The notes beneath the pieces were generated by a model, which saw nothing but the letters and a program-made list of their open reading frames with translations, did not search any database and was not told the DNA's origin. Source: Candidatus Omnitrophota bacterium (lineage in GTDB: Bacteria > Hinthialibacterota > Hinthialibacteria > OLB16). Taken from it: a stretch of DNA of 64,000 nt. The translations under genes were made by a program, and so were the position numbers. Location of the stretch: assembly GCA_020632575.1 (NCBI GenBank), contig JACKFH010000009.1, forward strand, positions 62,001-126,000, given 5' to 3'. This document shows, in pieces, positions 35,877 to 45,251 of the stretch (its first letter is position 1; each line of letters opens with the position of its first letter).

Positions 35877-36494
35877 ATGCCCCCCATCAATGGGCAACGA
35901 GCCCGCTTCGAGGACATTTACACCCGCAACCGCCCCCCCTGGGATATCGGCGAGCCCCAACCCGCCTTTGTGAAAGCGGCGGATGAGGTGCGGGGCGTCG
36001 TTCTCGATGTCGGTTGCGGAACCGGGGAGAATGCTCTCTTCTTCGCAGATCGTGGGCATGAAGCACTTGGTATCGATTTCCTAGAGGCCCCCATTTATGC
36101 CGCCAAGCAGAAGGCCATCCAGCGGGGGATCGATGCGGCCTTCGAAGTTCAAGACGCGCTTTCCCTCCAGGATCTCGACCGCCGTTTCGACACCATCATC
36201 GACTGCGGTCTTTTCCACACCTTCTCCGATGAGGACCGGCCAAAGTATGTTGCTTCTCTCGCGAAGGTCACGAATCCAGATGGAAGAATCCTTCTTCTCT
36301 GTTTCAGCGAAAACGAGCCGGAGGGACAGGGGCCACGCCGCGTGACCCAAGCGGAGATCCACGACAATTTTTCGGATGGCTGGGAAGTGGAATCTATCGA
36401 GCCCGCCCGTTTCAAAACCCGGACCGACATCGAGGGCGTCTCTTTCTCGGAGGGCGGTCCCCACGCTTGGTTTGCCAAGATTCGAAGGGACTGA
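35877..36494 (+). CDS. Class I SAM-dependent methyltransferase
   Basis: 205 residues. AGGAGGTGA at 35860-35868 sets the start at ATG 35877 rather than GTG 35865. The SAM-binding loop is VVLDVGCGTGENALFFADRG (about residues 40-60); motif II region RFDTIIDCGLFHTFSDED. The opening FEDIYTRNRPPWDIGEPQPA is typical of thiopurine/tellurite-type or small-molecule methyltransferases. Substrate unknown. Divergent from the isomerase gene. Confidence 0.8.
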   Translation: MPPINGQRARFEDIYTRNRPPWDIGEPQPAFVKAADEVRGVVLDVGCGTGENALFFADRGHEALGIDFLEAPIYAAKQKAIQRGIDAAFEVQDALSLQDLDRRFDTIIDCGLFHTFSDEDRPKYVASLAKVTNPDGRILLLCFSENEPEGQGPRRVTQAEIHDNFSDGWEVESIEPARFKTRTDIEGVSFSEGGPHAWFAKIRRD

Positions 36495-36861
36495 ATTGTA
36501 TCGAAGGATTTGAGAACCCGGTCTAATCCACCGAGTCCCTCACCGGCCACAGAAACCGGTTGCTGGTGGGAATTTCACTTCTGGTCTCCGTTGTCTTTGG
36601 GAAAGTCATCTCTTCGACTCCTTTCTTGCGGACCGTTTGACTCGATGAATCGAAGCCTGGATCCGGGGTTTGGCTTCTCCCCCTACGGGTTTTCGGCGGC
36701 GCGACTCCCCGCCTGAACCCTCTGCCGCCACCCTACAAGAAAAAACAAGCGAATCAAGTTTTTCATGTCAGACCTCTAAATCTTGGATCTTTGAGTTGAA
36801 AACCGCCGTTTCCTAACATCTTGAATTTGTTAAGCTTGAAAAATTTGAATAGAAAAATCTG
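36495..36861. other. Intergenic region without a recognised gene
   Basis: About 370 nt with small ORFs that lack ribosome sites or family features. The right half becomes A/T-rich toward the promoter at 36862. Confidence 0.4.
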
Positions 36862-36891
36862 TTGTCGCGCATTCGGGGCCACGCTTATACT
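36862..36891 (+). promoter_or_regulatory. Sigma70-like promoter of the CxxCH/DUF1501 operon
   Basis: TTGTCG (36862-36867), 18-nt spacer, TATACT (36886-36891), about 90 nt upstream of the first gene of the secreted three-gene set. Confidence 0.5.
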
Positions 36892-36979
36892 CTTTCCAAG
36901 GGTTGTTCGGCGGAATGACTCGTCCTCCCTCGCCGGAAAAATCAAAGCAGTCACCGAAAAGGATATGTAGAGACCGTCC

Positions 36980-38929
36980 ATGAAAAAGCCTCTGAGCCTC
37001 CTCTGCCTTCTCCTCTCCTTCCTTGGCGCGCTCAACGATTTCGCTTTTGCTCAAGAATTTGTCCAACTCTCCAACCCCGAAACGATCCGCCGCATCAGCC
37101 TCGATCTCAAGGGGACCCTCCCCTCCGAGTCCGACCTTCAGACCGACGACTTCGGAATATCCACCTTGATCGACCAGTATATGACGAGCGAGGAGTTCAA
37201 CAACCGCCTCCTCTGGATGGGGAATGATATCTTCCTCACCCGAAACACCTTCGTGGAGTATTTCCGGGATTCCTACGATTACGAAAACGAGGAATCGCGT
37301 TGGGATGTGACTAAGGCGGTGGGCGAGGAGCCGGTTCGTCTCTTCCAATACATTGTAAAAAATGATCTCCCGCTCACCGAACTGGTCGCCGCCGATTACA
37401 CAGTCGCCAACTCGACCCTCTCCTGGTTCTGGAATATCTCGTATGATGGCAACGAATACTCCGATCAATGGCGGAAAGGTCGCTATCTCGATGGACGCGA
37501 GCACGCGGGAGTTCTTTCCCAAACCTCGTTCTATTTCCGCTATCCCTCGACCCTCTCGAATAAGCAGCGTCATCGCGCCAACCAGATCACTCGCATCTTC
37601 CTCGATGACGATCATCTTCTGCGCGATGTCTCGGTCGATCTCCGCCTCGGAGCCGCCGACCCCGAACTCAATCTCCTCGACGCTACCGTCCACAATGTCG
37701 GATGCGTCGCCTGCCACAGCACCCTCGATGGCATCGGCGCGCACATCTACGGGTTCTCGATCGGCCCCGAGGGGTCGAGCTCTTACGCCAAGGAGACCTT
37801 CACCACCTTCTCGAAACAAGGGATGAAGAGCGCCCAACTCCACTTGAACCGGAATCCTTCTTACTACGGTTACCCCAGCTCCGGATTAAAAGACTTGGGG
37901 AACTATATCGCGAAGGATCCCCGTTTCGCCCGCACCATGGCGAAACACATTTACAAGTTTCTCCTTCACCGCGACATGGATTATCGCGACCGCGACCTCC
38001 TGAACTCGTTGGGAACTTTTCTGAAGGACAACAATTACAGCACCAAAGCGCTTATCAAACACATCCTCTTAAGTGACGAATACCAAGCGGTGGGTGTTCC
38101 GTCCTCCGGACAAAAGGGTAAAGAAGAGATCGCACCTTCAGACAAAAAAATCCCCAAAGACCTCTCCCAAAAATTCCGGGATCTGAAAGACAAGATCGCA
38201 GCGGCCGAGGGAATCTCCGATGGGAGCCGTGAGCAATTCGAAAAAGTTTTCTGGATCCACGCGGTCGAGACCGGGTACAGCCAAAGAGTCGCCTCCGCGA
38301 AGACGCCCTTCAAAGTCCAAAAAGGGACTGGTGGAAATCCAACCACAGTCGACCCCCCCGCCCCCGAGGAAATCATTCAACCCTTCAAACTCCTAACCCC
38401 CGAACAGTTGCACACTCTCGGTAAGGATTTAGTTGGGGAGATTTGGAATGGCTACGAGGGCGGCCAATGGATGCCCGCCCCTTTCCCCCACCTGGAATAC
38501 AACACCGATGTGAAAATAGCCGCCGGCGGTTATGACGGCGAACGTGTCCTCGAACGACGTTGGGACGTCCCTCCCACTTACCTCCTAGTCCTCGAACGAT
38601 GGGCCGAGGTTCTCGCGGAGGACATCCTCGACCACGAACTCGGCGAAAGTGTCCACTGGTCCCAGCGAAAAGTCTTCACTCTGATCACCGGACGTGAGAA
38701 CCCCTACGAAGCCGAACCGATGATCCGCAACCAGATCGCCGATTGGTTTAAACGCTTTTATGCCGAAGAGGTCGACCCTTGGTCCCCGGAGGTCGACGAT
38801 GTTTTCGGCGTGTTTCTTACCGCCCGCGAGGCGGCCAGAGAAGACTTTGGAGATTGGTACAACACCGAGGTGGCCTGGTCCCATGTCCTGGGCATGCTGC
38901 TCTCGGACCCGAGGATCGCGTTGTATTAA
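36980..38929 (+). CDS. Secreted DUF1592/DUF1588-like protein with a c-type heme motif
   Basis: 649 residues with a signal peptide (LSLLCLLLSFLGALNDFAFA). The first half resembles the Planctomycete-type PSD/DUF1549-DUF1588 module: TIRRISLDLKGTLPSESDL, then FYFRYPSTLSNKQRHRANQI. There is one CxxCH motif, Cys242-Val-Ala-Cys245-His246 in VGCVACHSTLDGIGAHIYGF, expected to bind heme c or mark the cytochrome-like domain. The second half (DMDYRDRDLLNSLGTFLKDN, YSTKALIKHILLSDEY) also matches this group. It precedes a DUF1501 gene, the usual partner. The enzymatic role is unknown in the family. Confidence 0.75.
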   Translation: MKKPLSLLCLLLSFLGALNDFAFAQEFVQLSNPETIRRISLDLKGTLPSESDLQTDDFGISTLIDQYMTSEEFNNRLLWMGNDIFLTRNTFVEYFRDSYDYENEESRWDVTKAVGEEPVRLFQYIVKNDLPLTELVAADYTVANSTLSWFWNISYDGNEYSDQWRKGRYLDGREHAGVLSQTSFYFRYPSTLSNKQRHRANQITRIFLDDDHLLRDVSVDLRLGAADPELNLLDATVHNVGCVACHSTLDGIGAHIYGFSIGPEGSSSYAKETFTTFSKQGMKSAQLHLNRNPSYYGYPSSGLKDLGNYIAKDPRFARTMAKHIYKFLLHRDMDYRDRDLLNSLGTFLKDNNYSTKALIKHILLSDEYQAVGVPSSGQKGKEEIAPSDKKIPKDLSQKFRDLKDKIAAAEGISDGSREQFEKVFWIHAVETGYSQRVASAKTPFKVQKGTGGNPTTVDPPAPEEIIQPFKLLTPEQLHTLGKDLVGEIWNGYEGGQWMPAPFPHLEYNTDVKIAAGGYDGERVLERRWDVPPTYLLVLERWAEVLAEDILDHELGESVHWSQRKVFTLITGRENPYEAEPMIRNQIADWFKRFYAEEVDPWSPEVDDVFGVFLTAREAAREDFGDWYNTEVAWSHVLGMLLSDPRIALY

Positions 38930-39019
38930 CCCCTCCCCCTAACCCCCTCCCCGCACTGCGGGGAGGGGGGACAAAGGTTCCCCCTCTCCACAAGGTGGAG
39001 AGGGGGTTAGGGGGAGAGG
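38930..39019. repeat. Double C/G-rich hairpin repeat, copy 1
   Basis: Nested inverted repeats: CCCCTCCCCCTAACCCCCTC pairs with the 3' end GGGGGTTAGGGGGAGAGG. Inside are CCCCTCCCCGC-ACT-GCGGGGAGGGG and CCCCCTCTCCAC-AAG-GTGGAGAGGGGG. A near copy lies at 52088-52182. It sits between two operon genes. Confidence 0.85.
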
Positions 39020-39042
39020 TTAAAGAAAGGAATAGGAACGAA

Positions 39043-40302
39043 ATGGAGCGACGGCACTTTTTCAAACACCTGGCAGCGGCCTCGGCCTCGAGCCTGCTCT
39101 CGCTGCATGTCCCTCGCTGGAGCGCCTATGCTCAAGTCGGCGAGTCCCGTCCCCATTTCTTTATCTACATCTTCGCCTCCGGCGGTTGGGATCCGACTCA
39201 GGTTTTTGAAATCAAACCCGGCCTCTCGTCTATCGATGTCGACCCCGGCGCCGATGCGGTTCAATCCGGAAACATCAACTACTTCCACAACACAGATCGA
39301 CCCTGGGTCAAAACCTTCTTCGACGATTTCTACTCCCAATGCTGCATTATCAATGGAGTCAACACTCAGTCGGTCAGTCACGAAGTCGGCACCGAAATCA
39401 TGATGACCGGCGACGCCGGCGTCCCTCGCCCCGATTGGCCGACCATCATTTCCAGCGAAACGGGCCCGGACCTGCTGCTCCCTCACATGGCCTTATCGGG
39501 TCCCTCGTATTCCGGGACATTGGGAAGCGGCACCAGTTCGGGGACAGGTTTCATTTCCCTCTTGCTCTTCGAGGGATCGTGGACCGCGGCCAGCGCCACC
39601 ACCGAAGCGACTTTGGACGCTTACACTCAGCGACGATTCGAAACTCTGATGGAGCGGTACACCTTGGAAGGTCGAACCGGATCGAAATTCCAAGAGATGG
39701 AAGAATCCTTCCGCCGTTGGCGCGAACTGAAAGACATCAAGAACGATCTCGGAGATGAGTTTACGGATCTCGATGGTCTCGGCGGCGAGGGAGTCGCGTT
39801 GGCCACCGCGTTCGAACGGGGTTACGCCATCACCGGCACCCTCGAGGCGCGCGCCTCATGGGACTCCCATAGCAACAACAATGGTCAGCAGAACCAAGGA
39901 TTCGATAACACCTTCCAAGGTCTGCACGAGATTGTGACCCACCTCTCCAACCGCCCCGCCACCTCAGGGTCGGGGACTCTCCTCGACCAGACCACAGTGG
40001 TGGTCATGAGCGAGATGGGGCGAACTCCAAAACTGAACGGATCGAACGGCAAGGACCATTGGCCGATCACCTCGGTCCTGATGGTCGGAGGAGGCGTCTC
40101 GGGAAACAAAGTGATCGGCTCGACCGACGACTTCCAAAATTCCGAACTTGTCGATTTCCAAACCGGGCAGGTCTCTTCGAGTGGATTGGAAATTTCATCC
40201 GCCAATATCGGATCGACGCTGCTCTCGATGGCGGGATTGAACCCCAACGATTTCCTCCCCTCGACTGTCCCGGCGTTCACCGCCTTCCGATCGGGGGCAT
40301 GA
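39043..40302 (+). CDS. DUF1501 family Tat-exported protein
   Basis: 419 residues. The N-terminus MERRHFFKHLAAASASSLLS carries a twin-arginine motif (RRHFFK) and a hydrophobic stretch, so Tat export is likely. DUF1501 proteins belong to the alkaline phosphatase/sulfatase-like superfamily and usually pair with DUF1549/DUF1592 cytochrome-like proteins. Here TVVVMSEMGRTPKLNG..GKDHW is the conserved C-terminal block. ATG 39043 is the first codon of the conserved Tat signal; the frame extends upstream through the repeat. Its stop overlaps the next gene (ATGA). Confidence 0.85.
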   Translation: MERRHFFKHLAAASASSLLSLHVPRWSAYAQVGESRPHFFIYIFASGGWDPTQVFEIKPGLSSIDVDPGADAVQSGNINYFHNTDRPWVKTFFDDFYSQCCIINGVNTQSVSHEVGTEIMMTGDAGVPRPDWPTIISSETGPDLLLPHMALSGPSYSGTLGSGTSSGTGFISLLLFEGSWTAASATTEATLDAYTQRRFETLMERYTLEGRTGSKFQEMEESFRRWRELKDIKNDLGDEFTDLDGLGGEGVALATAFERGYAITGTLEARASWDSHSNNNGQQNQGFDNTFQGLHEIVTHLSNRPATSGSGTLLDQTTVVVMSEMGRTPKLNGSNGKDHWPITSVLMVGGGVSGNKVIGSTDDFQNSELVDFQTGQVSSSGLEISSANIGSTLLSMAGLNPNDFLPSTVPAFTAFRSGA

Positions 40303-41795
40303 AGACGATGATGACGAAAACGCAAAGGAAACCTTTTCGACTATCCCGTTGGCTCTCGACCTCCCTTGCGGTCAGCCTCACGGCGACTCTTTGTGTTCAT
40401 TCCTCTTACGGGCAAACCTCGACACTGACCTACGAAAACTGGGCCCAAGGATTCTTCACCCACAATTGTTTGGGCTGTCATCATTCCAGCCTCAAAGGCG
40501 ACGAACGTTTCGGCGCCCCTGCGGACATCAACTTCGAAACCCTCGATCAGATCAAACAATGGGCCTTTGAAATCAGCGATCAAGCCACCGGCGACGATCC
40601 CAAGATGCCGCCCACCGGCGTCGTTTGGTGGTGGGACCGAGTCTCCCTTCAGGAGTGGCTTCAAGCGGGAATGCCCGGAGAAGCAGATTCCCTTCACTCG
40701 GTAGAACTTCACGCCAAGGAGAACAGTCTCTCTTACAAGGAGGAACGCTTTCATTTTTCCGGCCCCCTCGAGGATTACCCGAACATCCGAGAGATCGAGT
40801 TTGGCCACTGGTGGGAGGAGCACTACGAGGGCCTCCGCACTTGGCGCAATGTCTATGTTCACCTCAACGCGGATGGCAGTGTCTCGATCGCCGGTCGCGA
40901 GTGGGAGACTCGAAACGACGATTGGTCGATTCAAAGATATCGCCGCATCGAGTACGACCCCTATATCCCCCTTTTGAACGTCGACCCGGAAAATTTTGGA
41001 CAAACCTGGCAGCAGACTGTCTCGGTTCGCGAGCGACGCTGGAATGGATGGACGGGTGGGAATCCTGTGTACGATCAAACCACTCAAGAGACCTGGCGCT
41101 CGACCAATGCTGGGCTTGAACAAATCGACAACGGCGTGATCCGTCCGCCGACAACTCTCAAAATGGTCCTCAACAACTTAACCGCCGATGTGACCGAAAC
41201 CTACTGGTTCGAAAAAGGGATGGGGATCATGCGCCGCGAAATCGACGCTCCCTCCGACACGTACATCCGCGAGGTGACCCGCGAAATGAACATCGTCACC
41301 CGCGAGTACCCCCTCTATGGACCATTCATGGTCGAAAGCGCTTCCGAGGAATACCTGCCGCTTTACTCCCGTTGGTGGGATGGAGAGGGGGACAACTGGG
41401 GCTACGACTACGACTTCGAAATCCAGAAAGTAGCGATTGTGGAGAACGAGAATGGCTCGGTCCCCACGCCCACGAACACACTCGCCCCCGATCCGACCGA
41501 CACCTATGTTCATGAGGATCCAACTGCAACCCCCTTCCCAAGCGGTCTCCCCCAGCAAAAGCCGACTTTCACACCGACCCAGGCGGGACCCGGCGCGACC
41601 GCCACGGCCACCCCGACTGGGACTCCCACCGACATGGAGGTCGGTCCAACGGCCACCAACACGCTGGGGTCCGAACCCACCTCCACGGTCGACTCTTCTT
41701 CCCCGGCCTCCTACGACCACAATGGCGATCGAAGGGTCGATATGAAAGACCTCCTCATGTTCCTGGCCCACTGGCAGGAGGAGATGGAGAACTAG
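40299..41795 (+). CDS. Secreted CxxCH protein with Pro/Thr linker and dockerin-like tail
   Basis: 498 residues. ATG 40299 overlaps the DUF1501 stop. A signal peptide is followed by Cys57-Leu-Gly-Cys60-His61 (HNCLGCHHSSLKGDE), a c-type heme motif in a short cytochrome-like domain (KMPPTGVVWWWDRVSLQEWL). A long all-beta region follows. Then comes a linker of Pro/Thr repeats (ATATATPTGTPTD), and the end HNGDRRVDMKDLLMFLAHWQ resembles one dockerin/EF-hand loop, as in two other proteins of this window. Translational coupling suggests it works with DUF1501. Confidence 0.7.
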   Translation: MKTMMTKTQRKPFRLSRWLSTSLAVSLTATLCVHSSYGQTSTLTYENWAQGFFTHNCLGCHHSSLKGDERFGAPADINFETLDQIKQWAFEISDQATGDDPKMPPTGVVWWWDRVSLQEWLQAGMPGEADSLHSVELHAKENSLSYKEERFHFSGPLEDYPNIREIEFGHWWEEHYEGLRTWRNVYVHLNADGSVSIAGREWETRNDDWSIQRYRRIEYDPYIPLLNVDPENFGQTWQQTVSVRERRWNGWTGGNPVYDQTTQETWRSTNAGLEQIDNGVIRPPTTLKMVLNNLTADVTETYWFEKGMGIMRREIDAPSDTYIREVTREMNIVTREYPLYGPFMVESASEEYLPLYSRWWDGEGDNWGYDYDFEIQKVAIVENENGSVPTPTNTLAPDPTDTYVHEDPTATPFPSGLPQQKPTFTPTQAGPGATATATPTGTPTDMEVGPTATNTLGSEPTSTVDSSSPASYDHNGDRRVDMKDLLMFLAHWQEEMEN

Positions 41796-41875
41796 GGCCC
41801 CCTCGTATTGCTGTTGTCTTCGGTCTGCTTTTCCCCTAAATCTGACCACAATCCCAAAAACACGTTAAACAGTGC

Positions 41876-41941
41876 TTGAATCCGCATTAGCCTCGCGGTA
41901 AAGTGAAACCATTCAAGAGAAGATGGCTTGAATCGATTCAA
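41876..41941 (+). promoter_or_regulatory. Possible promoter and palindromic site upstream of the prepilin gene
   Basis: TTGAAT (41876-41881), 17-nt spacer, TAAAGT (41899-41904), followed by a perfect 14-bp palindrome TTGAATCGATTCAA (41928-41941) that could be an operator. GGAGG at 41979 precedes the start of the gene. Confidence 0.35.
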
Positions 41942-41994
41942 TCGTAATCGCGTTAAAGCGTGGATCGAAGTTTGTTCTGGAGGTATGTGGACTC

Positions 41995-42723
41995 ATGTGT
42001 GTGTGCAAGCGGAAAAAGCAAGACTCGAGTATCCGGATGATCGACCTCTTCAAACGGTCGCGACTCAAAGGTTTCACCCTGATTGAACTGCTCATTGTCA
42101 TCGCGATCATCCTCATCCTGATCGCGATCGCTCTCCCCAATTTCCTGGAAGCCCAAATCCGGGCGAGAGTCACCAAGTCGAAAGCGGAGATTCGAACCAT
42201 CGGAATCGCCATGGAAGCCTATTACTTGGACTGGGAGGTTTATCCCTACGAGTCGGAAAACGACTGCGACCAACCGCAGCTAAGAACTCGATGCGGCCTC
42301 GCTTGGCTCACCTCTCCAGTCGCCTATATGACCTCCATTCCGGACGATCCATTCCCTCAGCCGGGCACCGATGGAAGGGAGTGGTATGAAACAGGGGTTT
42401 TGGTCTCGCCGAAAGTCTTTCTCGGAGTGGCCACTTGGGCCTTGTGGACCCGAGGTCCGGATGGCATCGACAGTGAGTTGAATTCGGACAATGGCGGTGG
42501 TGCGACCATGTACGCCGAGCCCGCGGATGGAAGCAACGACAATTACTCACCCACCAATGGGACAACAAGTCGCGGCGACATCTTTCTCTATGGCGGGGAC
42601 GGTTATTTCATTGGCACCGTTTGCACCCCCGGCGTTGCCACCAAGGCCAATTGCCAAACCATCGACCCGCTGATTGTGGATGGACAACCCTACGTTCATC
42701 GCTTGCCGCCCGATTCTCTCTAG
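41995..42723 (+). CDS. Type II secretion-like prepilin (GspG/H-X9-DG-like)
   Basis: 242 residues with a class III signal: LKGFTLIELLIVIAIILILI, cleavage after Gly with methylatable Phe and Glu at +5. The hydrophobic helix continues with AIALPNFLEAQIRARVTKSK. The globular part has YYLDWEVYPYES and a Cys pair (DCDQPQLRTRC). GGAGG lies 11 nt before ATG 41995; ATG 42037 is another possible start. A paralogue with a nearly identical N-terminus lies at 62445-63125. Such proteins are abundant as scattered single genes in Planctomycete-like MAGs; whether it is a pseudopilin or a surface protein is unknown. Confidence 0.85.
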   Translation: MCVCKRKKQDSSIRMIDLFKRSRLKGFTLIELLIVIAIILILIAIALPNFLEAQIRARVTKSKAEIRTIGIAMEAYYLDWEVYPYESENDCDQPQLRTRCGLAWLTSPVAYMTSIPDDPFPQPGTDGREWYETGVLVSPKVFLGVATWALWTRGPDGIDSELNSDNGGGATMYAEPADGSNDNYSPTNGTTSRGDIFLYGGDGYFIGTVCTPGVATKANCQTIDPLIVDGQPYVHRLPPDSL

Positions 42724-42815
42724 GGGCAATCGGGAGCAAGTCTTAATGGATACCGGATGGGGCGGCGGAGTCCTCTCAACGACTTTGCCGCCTCTTTCCT
42801 GTTAATCTCGCTCGC

Positions 42816-43181
42816 ATGAATGAATCGGAAATGGGAAATGAAACCGAGCCGGAGGAGGCTTTCCAAGTCGATCCTTTCCCCGCGCTCTGGGTGCTGCTCC
42901 TTGGCTCCTTCTCCTTAATTCTTTCTCTTGTTGGTTGGGGGCTCTATCTGATCCAATCCCCCAAACTACCCCCTCCAGGTGTCGAAGTCTCGGCGGGCGC
43001 CCTCTTCCTGGGTTTCATCGTCTTGGGCATGTCCAAAGGAAACACCCTGAGGGAGCGCTTCCTCGTTTTTGCCGGAACGACATTGAGCCTTTTCTATTTT
43101 CTCATTCTGCTGTCGCATTACCTCGTTGCCCTGCTCTTGATCCTCACCGGCAATGTCCCCGAACTACCGTCGCCCGGTTAA
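42816..43181 (+). CDS. Small membrane protein of unknown function
   Basis: 121 residues: an acidic cytoplasmic N-terminus followed by three predicted membrane helices (ALWVLLLGSFSLILSLVGWG, SAGALFLGFIVLGM, LSLFYFLILLSHYLVALLLI). No family recognised. It lies between the prepilin and the phosphoesterase genes with gaps of about 100 nt. Confidence 0.5.
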   Translation: MNESEMGNETEPEEAFQVDPFPALWVLLLGSFSLILSLVGWGLYLIQSPKLPPPGVEVSAGALFLGFIVLGMSKGNTLRERFLVFAGTTLSLFYFLILLSHYLVALLLILTGNVPELPSPG

Positions 43182-43294
43182 GAGAATTCGAATTTTGCGA
43201 AGGCCATCATTTCATCCAGATCTTCCACCACCAGATCTTCCACCCTTGCCCTCCCCTCCAATCCTGCCATCATACGCCCCCTGTGGAGGAATTG

Positions 43295-45145
43295 ATGATG
43301 CGCACCTTTATCTTTTTTGTTCTGACTCTCTCATTGCCATTCCTGGCTATGGCCGAAACAGTGGGCCCCAAAATCACCATCGATGTCGAAGAGGGGCCCA
43401 ACCCCTGGAACCATCTCGAGTTCCATAACGATCCCAACAACTTTCAGTTCGCCATTGTCACCGACCGGACCGGCGGCCATCGTCCAGGGATCTTCGAGGA
43501 TGCGATGATCAAGTTGAATCTCCTCCAACCGGAATTTGTCATGAGCATCGGCGACTTGATCGAGGGTGAGAACACCCCGGAGAAGGTCGAACATGAATGG
43601 GATGAGTTCACCGGTTTTATCGATAACCTGCAGATGCCCTTTTTTTATGTCCCAGGCAACCATGACATCAAGAACGACATGATGGCCAAGATCTGGAAGA
43701 AGAGATTCGGCCGGGCTTACCACCACTTCGTTTACAAGGATGTCCTCTTCCTCTGTGTCAACTCGGAGGATCCGAAATTCCATATCGGCGACGAGCAGAT
43801 CGCCTATTTCAAAAAAGCCCTCGAGGACAATCCCGATGTTCGTTGGACCCTCGCCTTTCTCCACCGTCCCTTTTGGGGTTATTCCCAAGAGGAGATCGAG
43901 GAGAGCAACTGGGATGATTTCTCTGCGCTCCTCCAGGGTCGAAAGCACACAGTCTTCGCGGGTCACTGGCACGACTATGTGAAGTATGTCCGCAATGACA
44001 TGAAGCATATCGTCCTCGCCACAACCGGCGGCGGCAGCCGTCTTCGCGGCCCGGCGTGGGGCGAGTTCGACCATGTGGTCTGGGTCACCATGACCAATGA
44101 GGGGCCGGTGATCGCCAACCTGATGCTCGAGGGAATCTGGGATGAGAATGTCCGCACCGAAGATATGGCCGAATCGACCCAAAATGTCTTTCGAGGGATG
44201 GCGGTGCGTGGCGGCTCGGTCATCCTCGAGGATCCGAGCGCCGGAAAGGTGACGACTCAAGTTCGAATCGAAAACACAGCCGATGTTCCCATGAAGATTG
44301 CGGCGAAGTTCGAACCTCATTCAATCCTTTCCGTGGACAATGCCAGTTTTGAATTGACCGTTCCCCCGAACTCGATGGAGGATCATCCGGTCACCGTGTC
44401 CTGGAAAGAGCCCGGTTCACTCGCCGGAGCGGGTCCACTCACTCTTCTCTACACCATCACCTATCAATTCCCGAATCATCAACCGATCGACATGGAGGGC
44501 AAGCACGCCATCACCATCGACCAGGTTTTCTCCCTCCCGGAATCTTCTCAGTCGATGCACGTGGATGGCGATCTGTCGGAATGGGAGGATTTCCCCTTCG
44601 AGGTTCAGGACCAAGGCCAGGTCTACCGGGGATTCGAGGGATGGAACGGCCCCGAGGATTCCTCTTTTCAGTTCGCGGTCAAGCAAGACAAAGGCACTGT
44701 TTACCTCGCGATCAAGACTGTGGACGATATCCTCATCTTCAACCCCGACCGGTCGCCGGATGATAAGGACAGCGTTGAGGTTTGGATCGATGCTCGCCCC
44801 GAGGCGGAGCGTTCGAAGGGGATCGGCTCGGAGGAGAAACCCGAATTCCTCAAACTCGCGGTGACCCTGAGCGACAATCCGGATGAGATGATTCTCGTGG
44901 AGGATTCCTCTCGACCGGAAGGTGTCGAATTCGCGTCCTCCAAACACGAGGGCTATTTCGACCTGGAGATCGGAATTCCCCAGAAGGTTTTCGATTCCAA
45001 GCAGGGTGGAGAGTGGAAGACGCTTCGCCTCAATGTCGGTCAGAACGATCGCGACATGACCGGCCGAGTCAAATCCCTCTGGTGGCGCCCCTACTGGCGG
45101 TCGGCGGCCACGTACGAGGGCTCGGGAACTTTTTCACGGTTCTAG
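43295..45145 (+). CDS. Secreted calcineurin-like phosphoesterase with a CBM9/DOMON-like C-terminus
   Basis: 616 residues. GGAGGA sets ATG 43295, which starts a signal peptide (TFIFFVLTLSLPFLAMA). Metal-binding motifs of the calcineurin superfamily are in order: TDRTGGH, SIGDLIEG, VPGNHDI, AFLHRPFWG and FAGHWHDY. The C-terminal 200 residues resemble a CBM9-like/DOMON module (MHVDGDLSEWEDFPFEV, DSVEVWIDARPEAE). Family members hydrolyse phosphoester or purple-acid-phosphatase-type substrates; specificity cannot be told. Confidence 0.8.
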   Translation: MMRTFIFFVLTLSLPFLAMAETVGPKITIDVEEGPNPWNHLEFHNDPNNFQFAIVTDRTGGHRPGIFEDAMIKLNLLQPEFVMSIGDLIEGENTPEKVEHEWDEFTGFIDNLQMPFFYVPGNHDIKNDMMAKIWKKRFGRAYHHFVYKDVLFLCVNSEDPKFHIGDEQIAYFKKALEDNPDVRWTLAFLHRPFWGYSQEEIEESNWDDFSALLQGRKHTVFAGHWHDYVKYVRNDMKHIVLATTGGGSRLRGPAWGEFDHVVWVTMTNEGPVIANLMLEGIWDENVRTEDMAESTQNVFRGMAVRGGSVILEDPSAGKVTTQVRIENTADVPMKIAAKFEPHSILSVDNASFELTVPPNSMEDHPVTVSWKEPGSLAGAGPLTLLYTITYQFPNHQPIDMEGKHAITIDQVFSLPESSQSMHVDGDLSEWEDFPFEVQDQGQVYRGFEGWNGPEDSSFQFAVKQDKGTVYLAIKTVDDILIFNPDRSPDDKDSVEVWIDARPEAERSKGIGSEEKPEFLKLAVTLSDNPDEMILVEDSSRPEGVEFASSKHEGYFDLEIGIPQKVFDSKQGGEWKTLRLNVGQNDRDMTGRVKSLWWRPYWRSAATYEGSGTFSRF

Positions 45146-45251
45146 CAACAGGGAAACCAAAATGGAAATTGACTTGTGCGCAAGTGTGAAGGCCGTCCTC
45201 CAACTGGTCCCTCGGGGTTTGAATGAAATGGTATAGGTGGGGCCTACCCGC

